A stretch of 64,000 nucleotides of DNA. Source: Actinomycetota bacterium (lineage in GTDB: Bacteria > Actinomycetota > Acidimicrobiia > Acidimicrobiales > Ilumatobacteraceae). Shown one piece after another: positions 55,196 through 63,376 of the stretch (the first letter of the stretch is position 1; the number at the start of each line of letters is the position of its first letter). The DNA lies in assembly GCA_029978335.1 (NCBI GenBank), contig JAPOJQ010000001.1:100795-164794 (forward strand), read 5' to 3'. Under the pieces are notes generated by a model that did not search any database, was not told where the DNA came from, and saw only the letters and a list, made by a program, of their open reading frames with translations. The translations under genes were made by a program, and so were the position numbers.

Positions 55196-56044
55196 TCAGG
55201 CCGAACGCGAATCAACGGCAAGTTGGCCGAGTAGGTCGACCAGTGCATCGATATCCACCGGGTGATGGTCAGCGCCGATCGCTTCGGCTGCCGCATCGTC
55301 CTCCACCGCCCGACCACCGGCGATCACCACCGTGTTTGGTCGATACTCACGAATCGTCATACACGCCTCATGGGCGGCAGGAACACAGGCTGGGTCAGTG
55401 ACCGAGATGATCACCGCCACCGGGTCGGACTCCTCTGACGCCGTCACGAACGACGCTCCCGGGACATCAGCACCAAGATCGGAGACTTCCCAGCCCGCAG
55501 CACGAAGCAGATCGGCGAGCATCGACACGACGATGCTGTGACGTTCGCCGGGCGGCGACCCTACAACCACCACCCCACGGCTTCGACCTCGGCGCGCCAA
55601 CATCGGGCCCAAGCGACCAATCAAACGCTGTACCACTGCAGACGCTCGATGCTCTGCTGCGATGTCGAGTTCTCCCGCTGCCCACCGGTCACCGATCGAC
55701 ACCATTGCTGGTGAAATCACCTCGGTGTAGACCACATCGACGGTGGCACCCGCAGCCATTGCACCCTCGATGATCCCCCATGCGCCCACGCCGTCACCGG
55801 CGATCAAACGGGCTTCCATCCGCTCTGCCCACGGGGCGGTGCGACGAGCCCGTCCCGGACGTCCACGTCCGGCACCAGAACGATCCCCCGAACGAAATGC
55901 GTCGAGGTCCTGAGCGCTGACTCGCCACTCTCCGTCGACCTTCTCCGCCTGCAATTGGCCGTGTCGAACGTAGCGATAGGCAGTCATGTAGTGCACGCCA
56001 AGCATCTCCGCCACGTCGTGGAGGGAGTGATGCGACTCGGACAC
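55196..56044 (-). CDS. CarH-like B12-binding helix-turn-helix regulator
   Basis: A 282-residue regulator. Residues 6-55 form an excisionase/MerR-type HTH (LHDVAEMLGVHYMTAYRYV, GQLQAEKVDGEWRVS). A basic linker follows. Residues 75-150 are the helical cap of cobalamin photoreceptors with Trp121, then nine residues, then Glu131-His132 (WAAGELDIAAEH), the Wx9EH motif of CarH. The Rossmann domain has the axial His169 in PPGERHSIV. CarH represses carotenoid genes in the dark with adenosylcobalamin. The residue after the Trp is Ala, whereas I recall His there in Thermus CarH. The GTG at 56044 is set by TACCGT 7 nt upstream. Confidence 0.8.
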   Translation of the reverse strand: MSESHHSLHDVAEMLGVHYMTAYRYVRHGQLQAEKVDGEWRVSAQDLDAFRSGDRSGAGRGRPGRARRTAPWAERMEARLIAGDGVGAWGIIEGAMAAGATVDVVYTEVISPAMVSIGDRWAAGELDIAAEHRASAVVQRLIGRLGPMLARRGRSRGVVVVGSPPGERHSIVVSMLADLLRAAGWEVSDLGADVPGASFVTASEESDPVAVIISVTDPACVPAAHEACMTIREYRPNTVVIAGGRAVEDDAAAEAIGADHHPVDIDALVDLLGQLAVDSRSA

Positions 56045-56051
56045 GCTTCCC

Positions 56052-56057
56052 ACGGTA
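56052..56057 (-). promoter_or_regulatory. -10 hexamer TACCGT of a leaderless promoter for the CarH-like gene
   Basis: TACCGT, 7 nt, GTG on the minus strand, in the gap after the Nfu-N gene. Confidence 0.5.
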
Positions 56058-56099
56058 CGGAGTGCGAGTGCGGCCTGCGTGACCGTGCTCTGAGTGAGT

Positions 56100-56555
56100 T
56101 CAGCCGTTTTTGGCGGCCCAGCGCTCCCGGGCGGCCTTGCTGCGCTCAAGCAAGTGCGCTGGTACGCGCTTGGCAGCCTCCGACAATCCATCGTCACCGC
56201 CGGTGTCACCAGACGATGAGGCCGGGGCCTCAGCGGGTTCAAGATCGTCAAAGGTGGGCGGCTCCACGCCAGGCAGCCAGTACTGATACAGGTCGCCGAC
56301 GATCTCGGCAAGCCCTGAGGCATCTTGACCCTTGGCCAGGTCCACCGTGACGATGTTGGCGTACACGTGCACCGATGCAACTTTGCCGGTGTCGATCAAC
56401 CGTCGGGCGAGCACGGCGCTCGGACGGTCACCTCGGATCGCCGATCCGGCGCTGAACCGGTCGTGACCCTGACCCGAAAGGGTGCGATTCAGTTCAAAAC
56501 GCACCATCCCAGGTGTTCCAGCTGCTCGCTCGACAACGCCGACGGACTGTCCCAT
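56100..56555 (-). CDS. Nfu/NifU N-terminal-domain protein with disordered tail
   Basis: A 151-residue protein. Residues 10-95 resemble the NifU/Nfu N-terminal domain: TPGMVRFELNRTLSGQG, SAVLARRLIDTGKVASVHVY and NIVTVDLAKG, the strand-helix-strand pattern with VTV at the end. The Fe-S-binding CxxC domain that normally follows in Nfu is absent; instead an acidic linker and a basic helix close the protein. It may be a target-binding adapter or have lost the Fe-S role. The ATG at 56555 has TAGGTT 8 nt upstream. Confidence 0.6.
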   Translation of the reverse strand: MGQSVGVVERAAGTPGMVRFELNRTLSGQGHDRFSAGSAIRGDRPSAVLARRLIDTGKVASVHVYANIVTVDLAKGQDASGLAEIVGDLYQYWLPGVEPPTFDDLEPAEAPASSSGDTGGDDGLSEAAKRVPAHLLERSKAARERWAAKNG

Positions 56556-56627
56556 GGCGGCCAAACCTACCGCATCGACCGCTCCTCCAACGCTCCAGTG
56601 GTCAACACCGTGGGCGACAGAGACGGA

Positions 56628-56633
56628 TAACGT
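56628..56633 (+). promoter_or_regulatory. -10 hexamer TAACGT of a leaderless promoter for ktrB-ktrA
   Basis: TAACGT, 7 nt, GTG at 56641. It supports the start chosen for ktrB over a frame that runs further upstream. Confidence 0.55.
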
Positions 56634-56640
56634 CCACGCC

Positions 56641-58044
56641 GTGCCACGTCGGCGACTGCTACGCGCAGTGGAAAACCCCGCACGACTCGTGCTGTCGGCA
56701 TTCGTGTCGCTGATTGCGATCGGTGCTGCACTGCTCCGGCTGCCATTTGCCGTTGAAGGGCCACACCCCGGGCTCTCTCACGCACTGTTCTCTGCCACGT
56801 CGGCGACAACGGTTACTGGTCTTGCCACCGTCGACATCACAAGGTTCAGCGCGTTTGGCGAGCTCGTATTGCTCGTTCTCATTCAGATCGGTGGATTCGG
56901 CATCATGGCGCTCGGGGCGATCCTCGCCGTCGTCGCGTCGCACCGGATGGGGCTCCAACAACGCATGCTCGCCACCGCCGAATTTGGGAGCATCGACGCC
57001 GGCGCGCTTGCTGAAGTCGACCTCCGAGGCGTCATGGTTCGTGTTGGTCAGATCACGCTCGCCGCTGAAGGCTCGCTTGCGGTCATCTTGTTCGCCCGAC
57101 TCTGGCTTGGCGGCTACGACAGTGCGGCACATTCCGCCTACTCGGCCGTCTTCCACTCGGTGTCAGCATTCAACAATGCCGGCATCTCGCTCTACTCGGA
57201 TTCGCTGACTCGTTTCGTCGGCGATCCGTTGATCGTGTTGCCGGTGAGTGGCGCGTTCATCCTCGGTGGCCTCGGCTTCCCGATCATCATCGAAATCTTG
57301 CGGCAGGTGCGTGGAACCGACTTGCACGAGCGGCGACGGCTGTCGATTCGACAGCGGGTGCAGCCAGTCCGCTGGTCGCTCCACACGAAGATCACGCTTG
57401 CTGCTACTGCGACCTTGGTACTCATCGGCCCACTTGCAGTTGCGGTGCTTGAGTGGAGAAACCCCGCCACCCTCGGTTCGCTCGATGTCGGTGATCGCCT
57501 GCTCGCCGCATGGTTTCAAGGCACCTCACCTCGCACCGCTGGGTTCAACACCATCGATATCGGTTCGATGAACGAACCAACCCTGTTGATCGTCACCACA
57601 TTGATGTTCATCGGTGCCGGACCCGCGTCAACGAGTGGAGGCATCAAAGTCACCACATTCGCGGTGCTCGGCTTTGTGATCTGGGCGGAAGTGCGAGGCC
57701 AGAACGACGTGAATGCATTCGGTCGACGCCTCCCACGTGGTCTGGTTCGACAGGCGATCACCATCGCATTGCTCTCGGTCGGCCTGGTCATTGCGAGCGC
57801 GCTGGTCTTGGTCGGCACGATGGACATCACCTTGACACCAGCCCTCTTTGAAGCCACGTCGGCGTTTGGCACCGTCGGACTTTCGACGGGTATCACCTCG
57901 ACCTTGCCGATGGTGGCGCGACTGTTGCTCGTGCTCGTCATGCTCGCTGGCCGAGTTGGCCCCATCACGTTCGTGACGGCTCTCGCGCTGCGAAGCCGTG
58001 ACCTGCCCTATCGTTATCCCGAGGAGCGTCCGATCATTGGCTGA
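56641..58044 (+). CDS. ktrB: KtrB/TrkH-family potassium uptake channel subunit
   Basis: A 467-residue membrane protein with four M1-P-M2 repeats. Pore loops with the selectivity glycine are seen at SATSATTVTGLATVD, HSVSAFNNAGISLYSDS, QGTSPRTAGFNTIDIG and EATSAFGTVGLSTGI. GAGPASTSGGIKVTTF is the conserved segment after the third loop. It imports K+ with sodium or protons under control of the RCK protein encoded next. It overlaps that gene by 8 bases. Confidence 0.93.
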   Translation: MPRRRLLRAVENPARLVLSAFVSLIAIGAALLRLPFAVEGPHPGLSHALFSATSATTVTGLATVDITRFSAFGELVLLVLIQIGGFGIMALGAILAVVASHRMGLQQRMLATAEFGSIDAGALAEVDLRGVMVRVGQITLAAEGSLAVILFARLWLGGYDSAAHSAYSAVFHSVSAFNNAGISLYSDSLTRFVGDPLIVLPVSGAFILGGLGFPIIIEILRQVRGTDLHERRRLSIRQRVQPVRWSLHTKITLAATATLVLIGPLAVAVLEWRNPATLGSLDVGDRLLAAWFQGTSPRTAGFNTIDIGSMNEPTLLIVTTLMFIGAGPASTSGGIKVTTFAVLGFVIWAEVRGQNDVNAFGRRLPRGLVRQAITIALLSVGLVIASALVLVGTMDITLTPALFEATSAFGTVGLSTGITSTLPMVARLLLVLVMLAGRVGPITFVTALALRSRDLPYRYPEERPIIG

Positions 58045-58780
58045 ACGAATCATTCACAACGTGCAGAACATGCTCCGCGGTGAGCGCTTCGAACACCGCG
58101 GTGAAATTGTCGTGATCGGGCTCGGCCGTTTCGGCTCGGCGCTCGCGCTCGAATTGATGCGCCTCGGTCATTCCGTGCTCGGCATCGACGCCAATCCGGG
58201 TCGTGTTGATGAGATGAAGGGTGAACTCACCCATGTCGCTCAGGCCAACACCACAAATGAGCGCGCATTGAAGGCACTGGGCGTCCATGAGGCTCTCACC
58301 GTTGCGGTATGTATCGGGAGCGGCATCGAAGCCAGCGTGTTGACCACGGCAATTCTCGTGGACCTCGAGGTCCAAAACATTTGGGCGAAGGCGATCACCG
58401 CTGACCATGGCCGCATCCTCGCCAAAGTTGGCGCGCACCATGTCGTCTATCCCGAAGCGGAAATGGGTGAACGTGTGGCGCATCTCGTCACAGGTCGCCT
58501 TGAAGAATTCGTTCGCCTCAATCCCTCGCCGACCGAGGACGAGTCGATTGAACCCGGCGATGAATTCGTCATCAGCCAGATGGTGGTGCCGCCGCGCTTC
58601 GCGGAGAGCACGCTTGGTGCCGCTGGTATTCGTGCGCAGTTCCGAGTCACCGTGGTGGCAATCCGACCCGAAGGTGGGCGCTACACCTACGCCGAAGCCG
58701 ACACCGTGTTGGGAGGCGCCGACCACATCGTGGTCGCTGGCCACCCCGATGACGTCGAACGCTTCGCTTCAGCCGACTGA
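58037..58780 (+). CDS. ktrA: KtrA/TrkA RCK-domain regulator of potassium uptake
   Basis: A 247-residue cytosolic gating ring subunit. The RCK_N domain shows IVVIGLGRFGSALALELMRLG (its first 20 residues) and the acidic end GIDANPGRVD of the second strand, which together bind NAD(H) or ATP/ADP. The C-terminal RCK_C/TrkA_C domain spans about 165-245. The TTG at 58037 overlaps the ktrB stop and gives a short helical leader; an ATG at 58070 is an alternative. Confidence 0.93.
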   Translation: MAERIIHNVQNMLRGERFEHRGEIVVIGLGRFGSALALELMRLGHSVLGIDANPGRVDEMKGELTHVAQANTTNERALKALGVHEALTVAVCIGSGIEASVLTTAILVDLEVQNIWAKAITADHGRILAKVGAHHVVYPEAEMGERVAHLVTGRLEEFVRLNPSPTEDESIEPGDEFVISQMVVPPRFAESTLGAAGIRAQFRVTVVAIRPEGGRYTYAEADTVLGGADHIVVAGHPDDVERFASAD

Positions 58781-58795
58781 CGCACAGATGGCGGC

Positions 58796-59269
58796 GTGAG
58801 CCGCACCACCGGTACCTTCCCGACCATGACATCGTCCCGTTCGGTTTCGGAGACACGCTTTGTGCCGGCTCCGCCCTCTGAGGTGTTTGCGCTATTGAGC
58901 GATCCCTCGCGCCATCATGAGATCGACGGATCGGGCATGGTGCAGCGGGCTCGTGGCGGCTCGTCAACGCTCACGCTCGGCGCTCGATTCGGCATGGATA
59001 TGCGCCTTGGACCCATTCCCTACCGCATGAATAACACCGTCGTCGAGTTCGAACAGGACCGACGCATTGCATGGGCGCACTTCGGAGGTCACCGATGGCG
59101 GTACGAGATCGAACCCGCTGACGGTGGTTGCCAGGTCACGGAGACCTTCGACTGGTCAACGGCGAAGTCGCCGCGGTTCATCGAGTTGATGTCCTACCCA
59201 GCGCGCAATCGAGCAGCGATTGTGGCGACGCTTGACCGCCTCGCAGGACTGTTTGGTGCTGGATCGTGA
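58796..59269 (+). CDS. SRPBCC-family (polyketide cyclase-like) protein
   Basis: A 157-residue START-like fold. The pattern ETRFVPAPPSEVFALLSDPSRH, here with FVPAPPSEVFALLSD as its core, then DGSGMVQRARGG, RIAWAHFGGHRWRYEIEPAD and QVTETFDWS is the usual ligand-pocket ordering of SRPBCC proteins. No enzyme role is implied. It starts GTG at 58796 or ATG at 58826. The next gene overlaps by 4 bases. Confidence 0.8.
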   Translation: MSRTTGTFPTMTSSRSVSETRFVPAPPSEVFALLSDPSRHHEIDGSGMVQRARGGSSTLTLGARFGMDMRLGPIPYRMNNTVVEFEQDRRIAWAHFGGHRWRYEIEPADGGCQVTETFDWSTAKSPRFIELMSYPARNRAAIVATLDRLAGLFGAGS

Positions 59270-59541
59270 GCGCCGATGCCATTGATGCGGTGCACGTGTA
59301 CTGGCGCCCTGGATGCCCCTATTGCACGATGTTGCGACGTGGACTTGAGCGTCTCGGGATTCCCACGATCGAACACGACATCTGGTCGGATCCCCAAGCC
59401 GCAGCGGTCGTTCGTTCACACGCCAACGGCAACGAAACCGTGCCCACCGTGGTGATCGGCACGACGGGAATGGTCAACCCTCCTGCGCAGGTGGTCGCTG
59501 ATTTCCTGGCGGCCAATGCCCCCCATCTGCTGAGCAACTGA
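59266..59541 (+). CDS. Glutaredoxin-like/mycoredoxin protein
   Basis: A 91-residue thioredoxin-fold protein with CPYC at residues 17-20 (VYWRPGCPYCTMLRRGL) and the cis-Pro in ETVPTVVIG. Actinobacterial Grx proteins of this kind (mycoredoxin) reduce mycothiol mixed disulfides. The GTG start overlaps the SRPBCC stop as GTGA. It converges on zur with a 3-base gap. Confidence 0.88.
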   Translation: MSADAIDAVHVYWRPGCPYCTMLRRGLERLGIPTIEHDIWSDPQAAAVVRSHANGNETVPTVVIGTTGMVNPPAQVVADFLAANAPHLLSN

Positions 59542-59544
59542 CGG

Positions 59545-59985
59545 CTACGCACGGCATGTAGCGCACGTGCCGTGCACGTCGAGGTCGTGGCGACCAAGCG
59601 CAAATCCAGCAGCTGTCGCAATCGCAGCGAGCGATCGGTCGAGAAGGCGTTCAACGTCGCCTGGTAACTCGACATCAACGACCGTTCCACAGTTCGAGCA
59701 CACCAGATGATGGTGATGGTGACCTGTGAGGTCTTCATCGAGTTCGTAGCGAGCGTGATCGCTGTCGTGAATGATTTTTCGAACGACTCCAGCGTCGGCA
59801 AGCAATGCGAGATTCCGATAGGCCGAACTCTGAGCAAGTTCGTGTCGCCGGTCGAGGAGTTCGGGCAAGGTGAGCGGCCCTGCTCCGATCAAGACGTCGA
59901 CGATGGCCCGTCGATTCGCCGTATACGACTGCCCGAGGTGAGCAAGGCGTGCGCTCACGTCGTCATGAACAGAGGGGACCGTCAT
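59545..59985 (-). CDS. zur: Fur-family regulator, probably Zur
   Basis: A 146-residue Fur-family repressor. The winged helix occupies 15-85 (YTANRRAIVDVLIGAGPLTL, SSAYRNLALLADAGVV). The regulatory His-rich block is GHHHHHLVCSNCG at 88-100. Cys96/Cys99 and Cys141/Cys144 form the structural zinc site. The gene overlaps znuC by 4 bases and sits in a zinc-transport locus with a Zur-like box, so Zur is favoured over Fur. Confidence 0.85.
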   Translation of the reverse strand: MTVPSVHDDVSARLAHLGQSYTANRRAIVDVLIGAGPLTLPELLDRRHELAQSSAYRNLALLADAGVVRKIIHDSDHARYELDEDLTGHHHHHLVCSNCGTVVDVELPGDVERLLDRSLAAIATAAGFALGRHDLDVHGTCATCRA

Positions 59986-60815
59986 CGATCGATCGTCCCG
60001 TGGTCGTGCTCATGGCGATGAGCGTCGAGGTGGGTTGCGAGGTCGGCGACGCCTAACGGCGCGTGTTCATCATGGTGATGTTCATCGATCACCATCGTGG
60101 TGCCCGAAATCATCCGGCCACCAAATGCCTCAGCGAGCAGATCCGGTACCAGTACGTCATCGGGCTGGCCATCGGCGAGCACACAGCCGGCAAGCAACAG
60201 CACACGATCGGCACGACGGGCCTCACCGAGGTGATGGGTGGAAAACACCGCCGCACCGCCGCGTTGCGCTTGTTCGCTGATGACCTCAAGGATGGTCGCT
60301 TGGCTCGGAAGGTCAAGGCCGGTGATCGGCTCATCAAGCAGCAGCAGCTCCGGCTCGGCTGCCACGGCTTTCGCCACGAGCACGCGTTGGCGTTGCCCGC
60401 CTGAGAGGTCGCCAAAGGCGCGGCGTCGAAGATCGGCCACACCGAGTCGCTCCGCAGCGCGATCGATCGCCTCTCGGTCGACATTGCTCAATGGCTTGAG
60501 GAGCGACCGATACCGACCCATTCGCAGCACCTCTTCAACTGACAGCGGCATCCACGAATGGTGATGTTGATGTTGCGCAACGAGTGCGACCGAGCAATGG
60601 CGTTCAACGTTGCCATCGGTTGGCTCGATCACGCCAGCGAGCAGGTGGAGCAACGTCGACTTGCCGCTCCCATTCGATCCGACGAGAGCGATGGTCTCAC
60701 CGGATGCCACCTCGAGATCAGTGGGAGCGAGCGCTACGACATCGGCATAGTGAACGCAGGCGTTCTCGAGCCGTGCGAGCGTTCCGTCACGAAGGCGGTC
60801 ACTGGTTGCTGTCAT
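59982..60815 (-). CDS. znuC: Zinc ABC transporter ATPase with His-rich C-terminal tail
   Basis: A 277-residue ATPase. Walker A is GSNGSGKSTLLHL, the Q-loop follows, the signature is DLSGGQRQRVLVAKA and Walker B is LLLDEPITGLD. The last 35 residues are unusual for an ATPase: DEHHHDEH and later LDAHRHEHDHG, with about ten histidines, a likely zinc-sensing or storage tail. It starts divergently from znuA, 26 bases away, next to the Zur-like box. Confidence 0.9.
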   Translation of the reverse strand: MTATSDRLRDGTLARLENACVHYADVVALAPTDLEVASGETIALVGSNGSGKSTLLHLLAGVIEPTDGNVERHCSVALVAQHQHHHSWMPLSVEEVLRMGRYRSLLKPLSNVDREAIDRAAERLGVADLRRRAFGDLSGGQRQRVLVAKAVAAEPELLLLDEPITGLDLPSQATILEVISEQAQRGGAAVFSTHHLGEARRADRVLLLAGCVLADGQPDDVLVPDLLAEAFGGRMISGTTMVIDEHHHDEHAPLGVADLATHLDAHRHEHDHGTIDR

Positions 60816-60828
60816 CGACGGACCAGCC

Positions 60829-60834
60829 TAACAT
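60829..60834 (+). promoter_or_regulatory. -10 hexamer TAACAT of the znuA-znuB leaderless promoter
   Basis: TAACAT, 7 nt, ATG of znuA at 60842. The Zur-like box starts within the 7-nt spacer. Confidence 0.6.
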
Positions 60835-60836
60835 TT

Positions 60837-60851
60837 CGAGAATGATTCTCA
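60837..60851. promoter_or_regulatory. Zur/Fur-type operator covering the znuA start codon
   Basis: GAGAAT-G-ATTCTC (60838-60850) is a perfect 6-1-6 inverted repeat, 7-1-7 with one mismatch. It fits the layout of Fur/Zur boxes. It includes the ATG of znuA and follows the TAACAT -10. It also lies 22-36 bases upstream of znuC, so one operator can serve both divergent transcripts. Confidence 0.75.
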
Positions 60852-61807
60852 TTCGCAGGCAAGGTCGGGTGCTCGCCATCACACTCGCTCTCGGGATGGT
60901 CGTCATCACCGGCGCGTGCTCGAGCAGCGACAGCGACCGGGACGCCGCGTCGCGCCCCTACCTCGCCACGACGTCGATTTGGGCTGACATCGCCTCACAC
61001 ACCCTGTGTGGGGCACCCGTCGAGCCGATCATTCCACTCGGATCTGATCCTCACTCGTGGGAACCCTCGATCAGAACCCGTGGCGATCTCGAATCGGCAG
61101 CACTCGTCATTGCCAACGGCCTCGACCTCGAAGAAGGGCTCATCGATCTGCTCTCGACAGTCGAAAGCCAAGGCACGAAGGTCACGTACATCGCCGACTA
61201 CGTCGATGTGCTCGACGGCGAGCCCGACACAGCTGACCAACACGATGACGCCGACGAGGACAGCCACGAACACCACGATGGCGACCCACACATCTGGCTC
61301 GATCCCATTCGCGTCGCTGATGCGCTCCCGGCCATTGTCGAAGCAGCGATTGGTGCGGGTGGCGATGAGACCACGCTCACCGACTGCGCCGACGGCTACG
61401 CCGATGAATTGCGGGCACTCGATGGCGACATCGCCACTGCGCTCGCCGATATTGCGCCGCTCGATCGACTCCTTGTGACCAACCACGACGCTCTCGGCTA
61501 CTTCGCTGACCGCTACAAATTCACCATTCTCGGCACGGTCATCCCGTCCACGTCAACCCATGCTGAGGCCAACGCTGCCGACCTCGCTGAGCTCGCACAG
61601 ACCATTGACGACCTCGGTATTCCGGCGATCTTCACCGACGCGCAATCAAGCGATGTCGATGCCATCGCACTCGCCAAGCGACTCGACGGCGTGGAGATCG
61701 TCCCCCTTCTCACCGGCACCTTGACCTCAGGTACCGAGGCCGGAGCCACCTACGTTGCCCTGCTGCGCACCAACGCCGAACTCATCGCCGAAGCCCTCGC
61801 CCCCTAA
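60842..61807 (+). CDS. znuA: Zinc ABC transporter substrate-binding lipoprotein
   Basis: A 321-residue cluster A-I binding protein. The signal peptide ends in the lipobox TGAC (Cys26). Metal-site residues are seen in LGSDPHSWEPS, HIWLDPIR and TNHDALGYFADRY, typical of ZnuA. A histidine/aspartate-rich loop (DQHDDADEDSHEHHDGDPH) lies in the middle. The ATG at 60842 is confirmed by the leaderless promoter; the long open frame upstream overlaps znuC and is not coding. Confidence 0.93.
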   Translation: MILIRRQGRVLAITLALGMVVITGACSSSDSDRDAASRPYLATTSIWADIASHTLCGAPVEPIIPLGSDPHSWEPSIRTRGDLESAALVIANGLDLEEGLIDLLSTVESQGTKVTYIADYVDVLDGEPDTADQHDDADEDSHEHHDGDPHIWLDPIRVADALPAIVEAAIGAGGDETTLTDCADGYADELRALDGDIATALADIAPLDRLLVTNHDALGYFADRYKFTILGTVIPSTSTHAEANAADLAELAQTIDDLGIPAIFTDAQSSDVDAIALAKRLDGVEIVPLLTGTLTSGTEAGATYVALLRTNAELIAEALAP

Positions 61808-61811
61808 CGTG

Positions 61812-62693
61812 ATGGCCGTGCAGTGGCTGCTTGACCCGTGGAACTGGTGGATCGCACCGATCAGCGGTAACTCATTCATGCTCGAGGCGTTAACCGCAGC
61901 GTTATTGACGGTGCTGTGCACCTCAATCGTCGGCACCTGGGCCATCTTGCGAGGGCTGTCGTTTCTTGGCGACGCGCTCGCACACGGGGTCCTACCCGGC
62001 ATTGCCATCGCATGGGTGCTCGGCGCGAGCACCACCCTTGGCGCAGTGATCGCTGCCCTCGCAATGGTTGGTGGGGTGAATCTCATCCGCTCAGCATCAC
62101 CGCTGCCTGACGATGCATCCATCGGTGTCCTGTTCGTCGGCTTTCTGGCGCTTGCCGTCGTCGTCATGTCGTCGGCGGGAGGCTTTGGTGATCTCAATCG
62201 ATTTCTCTTCGGCTCCATCAGCGCGGTCGACAGCGCCGGCATCGCTCGACTGGGCGCCGCTGCTGCAGTGTCGGTCATCGCTGCAGTGGTGCTACACCGT
62301 GCACTCATCATGGGCACCTTCGACCCGACCCAAGCACGTATGGCTGGATTCAGGCCTGCGCTCACCCACTTTGCATTGCTTGTGCTGATCGCCCTCAGCA
62401 TCGTCGTGTCGTTTGAGACCGTCGGCAGCCTGTTGGTCTTTGCATTCTTGATCGCCCCTCCGGCAACGGCTGCGCTGCTCGCGCATCGCGTCGTCACCAT
62501 CATGGGACTTGCCGTCACCATTGGATCGTGCTCCGCCTACCTCGGTCTGCTCATCAGCTATCACCACCGCACGGCAGCGGGGGCGACGATGGCGCTGGTG
62601 ACCGTCATCGTGTTCGCCGTGGCGCTGCTCGCCCGATCACTTCACGACATCTGGACACGCCAGATGACGGCGCGAGCGGACCAAGCAGCCTAG
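61812..62693 (+). CDS. znuB: Zinc ABC transporter permease
   Basis: A 293-residue membrane permease of the ABC-3 family with about eight helices. Signature areas: RGLSFLGDALAHGVLPGIAIAW and GSLLVFAFLIAPPATAALLA, the coupling-helix region that contacts ZnuC (first 20 residues only shown in part). It follows znuA by 4 bases. A GTG one codon earlier is also possible. Its 3' end overlaps rnhB by 4 bases, tail to tail. Confidence 0.92.
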   Translation: MAVQWLLDPWNWWIAPISGNSFMLEALTAALLTVLCTSIVGTWAILRGLSFLGDALAHGVLPGIAIAWVLGASTTLGAVIAALAMVGGVNLIRSASPLPDDASIGVLFVGFLALAVVVMSSAGGFGDLNRFLFGSISAVDSAGIARLGAAAAVSVIAAVVLHRALIMGTFDPTQARMAGFRPALTHFALLVLIALSIVVSFETVGSLLVFAFLIAPPATAALLAHRVVTIMGLAVTIGSCSAYLGLLISYHHRTAAGATMALVTVIVFAVALLARSLHDIWTRQMTARADQAA

Positions 62694-63376
62694 AACAACG
62701 TTGCTGGAGCGTCGCCGCGTTGACGACGCGATGCTCCCGGCCATGGCACCGAGGTGTCCATAAAGGCCCACGACGTCCGATGTTCCACCGATGGTCCGAA
62801 GGCTGCGAGTCCGAGTCGATGGCGGTCGCACGGGTAACCCTTGTTGGTCTCAAACGACCAGTGCGGAAACGAAGCACTCAGGGAACGCATATGCCGGTCG
62901 CGACTCACCTTGGCAAGGATCGACGCCGCCGCAACGCTTGCCACCTGCTGATCGGCTTTCACCATCATCTCCACCTGAGGCACCAGAGGCGACACAAAAT
63001 CCCAGCGACCATCGACGATGGCCACGTCGACATCCACGCCAAGCGCATCAAGCGCACGACGACACGCCAAACGCTGTGCCGCCGCCATGCCGAGATGATC
63101 GCATTCTGCAGCGCTCGCCCATCCGGTCGACCAATGAGCGCACCACGTCGCCAGACGTTCATACGACGCCTCGCGACGGCGTTCGGTCAGCGTCTTTGAG
63201 TCGGCAACCCCGTCGGGAAGACCGTCGACGTATGCAGATTCGGGCAGTACGGCGACACCAACCACGAGCGGTCCTGCCCATGCCCCCTTGCCCACTTCAT
63301 CGATGCCAGCGACAACCCGTCCGCCCGCCCGCATGGACGCTTCCAGCACGGTTCCCGGTGCGGAGCGAGGGGTCAT
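62690..63376 (-). CDS. rnhB: Ribonuclease HII
   Basis: A 228-residue RNase HII that nicks RNA in DNA-RNA hybrids and single ribonucleotides. The catalytic DE motif is in VAGIDEVGKGAWAGPLVVG, then VADSKTLTERRR, AIVDGRWDF and SVAAASILAKVSRDRHM. The C-terminus HRTSW is also conserved. The ATG at 63376 overlaps the selD stop by 4 bases (ATGA). In many actinobacteria rnhB lies between lepB and comM; here it has moved. Confidence 0.94.
   Translation of the reverse strand: MTPRSAPGTVLEASMRAGGRVVAGIDEVGKGAWAGPLVVGVAVLPESAYVDGLPDGVADSKTLTERRREASYERLATWCAHWSTGWASAAECDHLGMAAAQRLACRRALDALGVDVDVAIVDGRWDFVSPLVPQVEMMVKADQQVASVAAASILAKVSRDRHMRSLSASFPHWSFETNKGYPCDRHRLGLAAFGPSVEHRTSWAFMDTSVPWPGASRRQRGDAPATLF

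Noticed and set aside
60584..60841. N-terminal extension of the znuA frame by 86 codons
   Set aside because: It is antisense to znuC and contains no signal peptide. The ATG at 60842 has a promoter, operator and lipobox in the right places.
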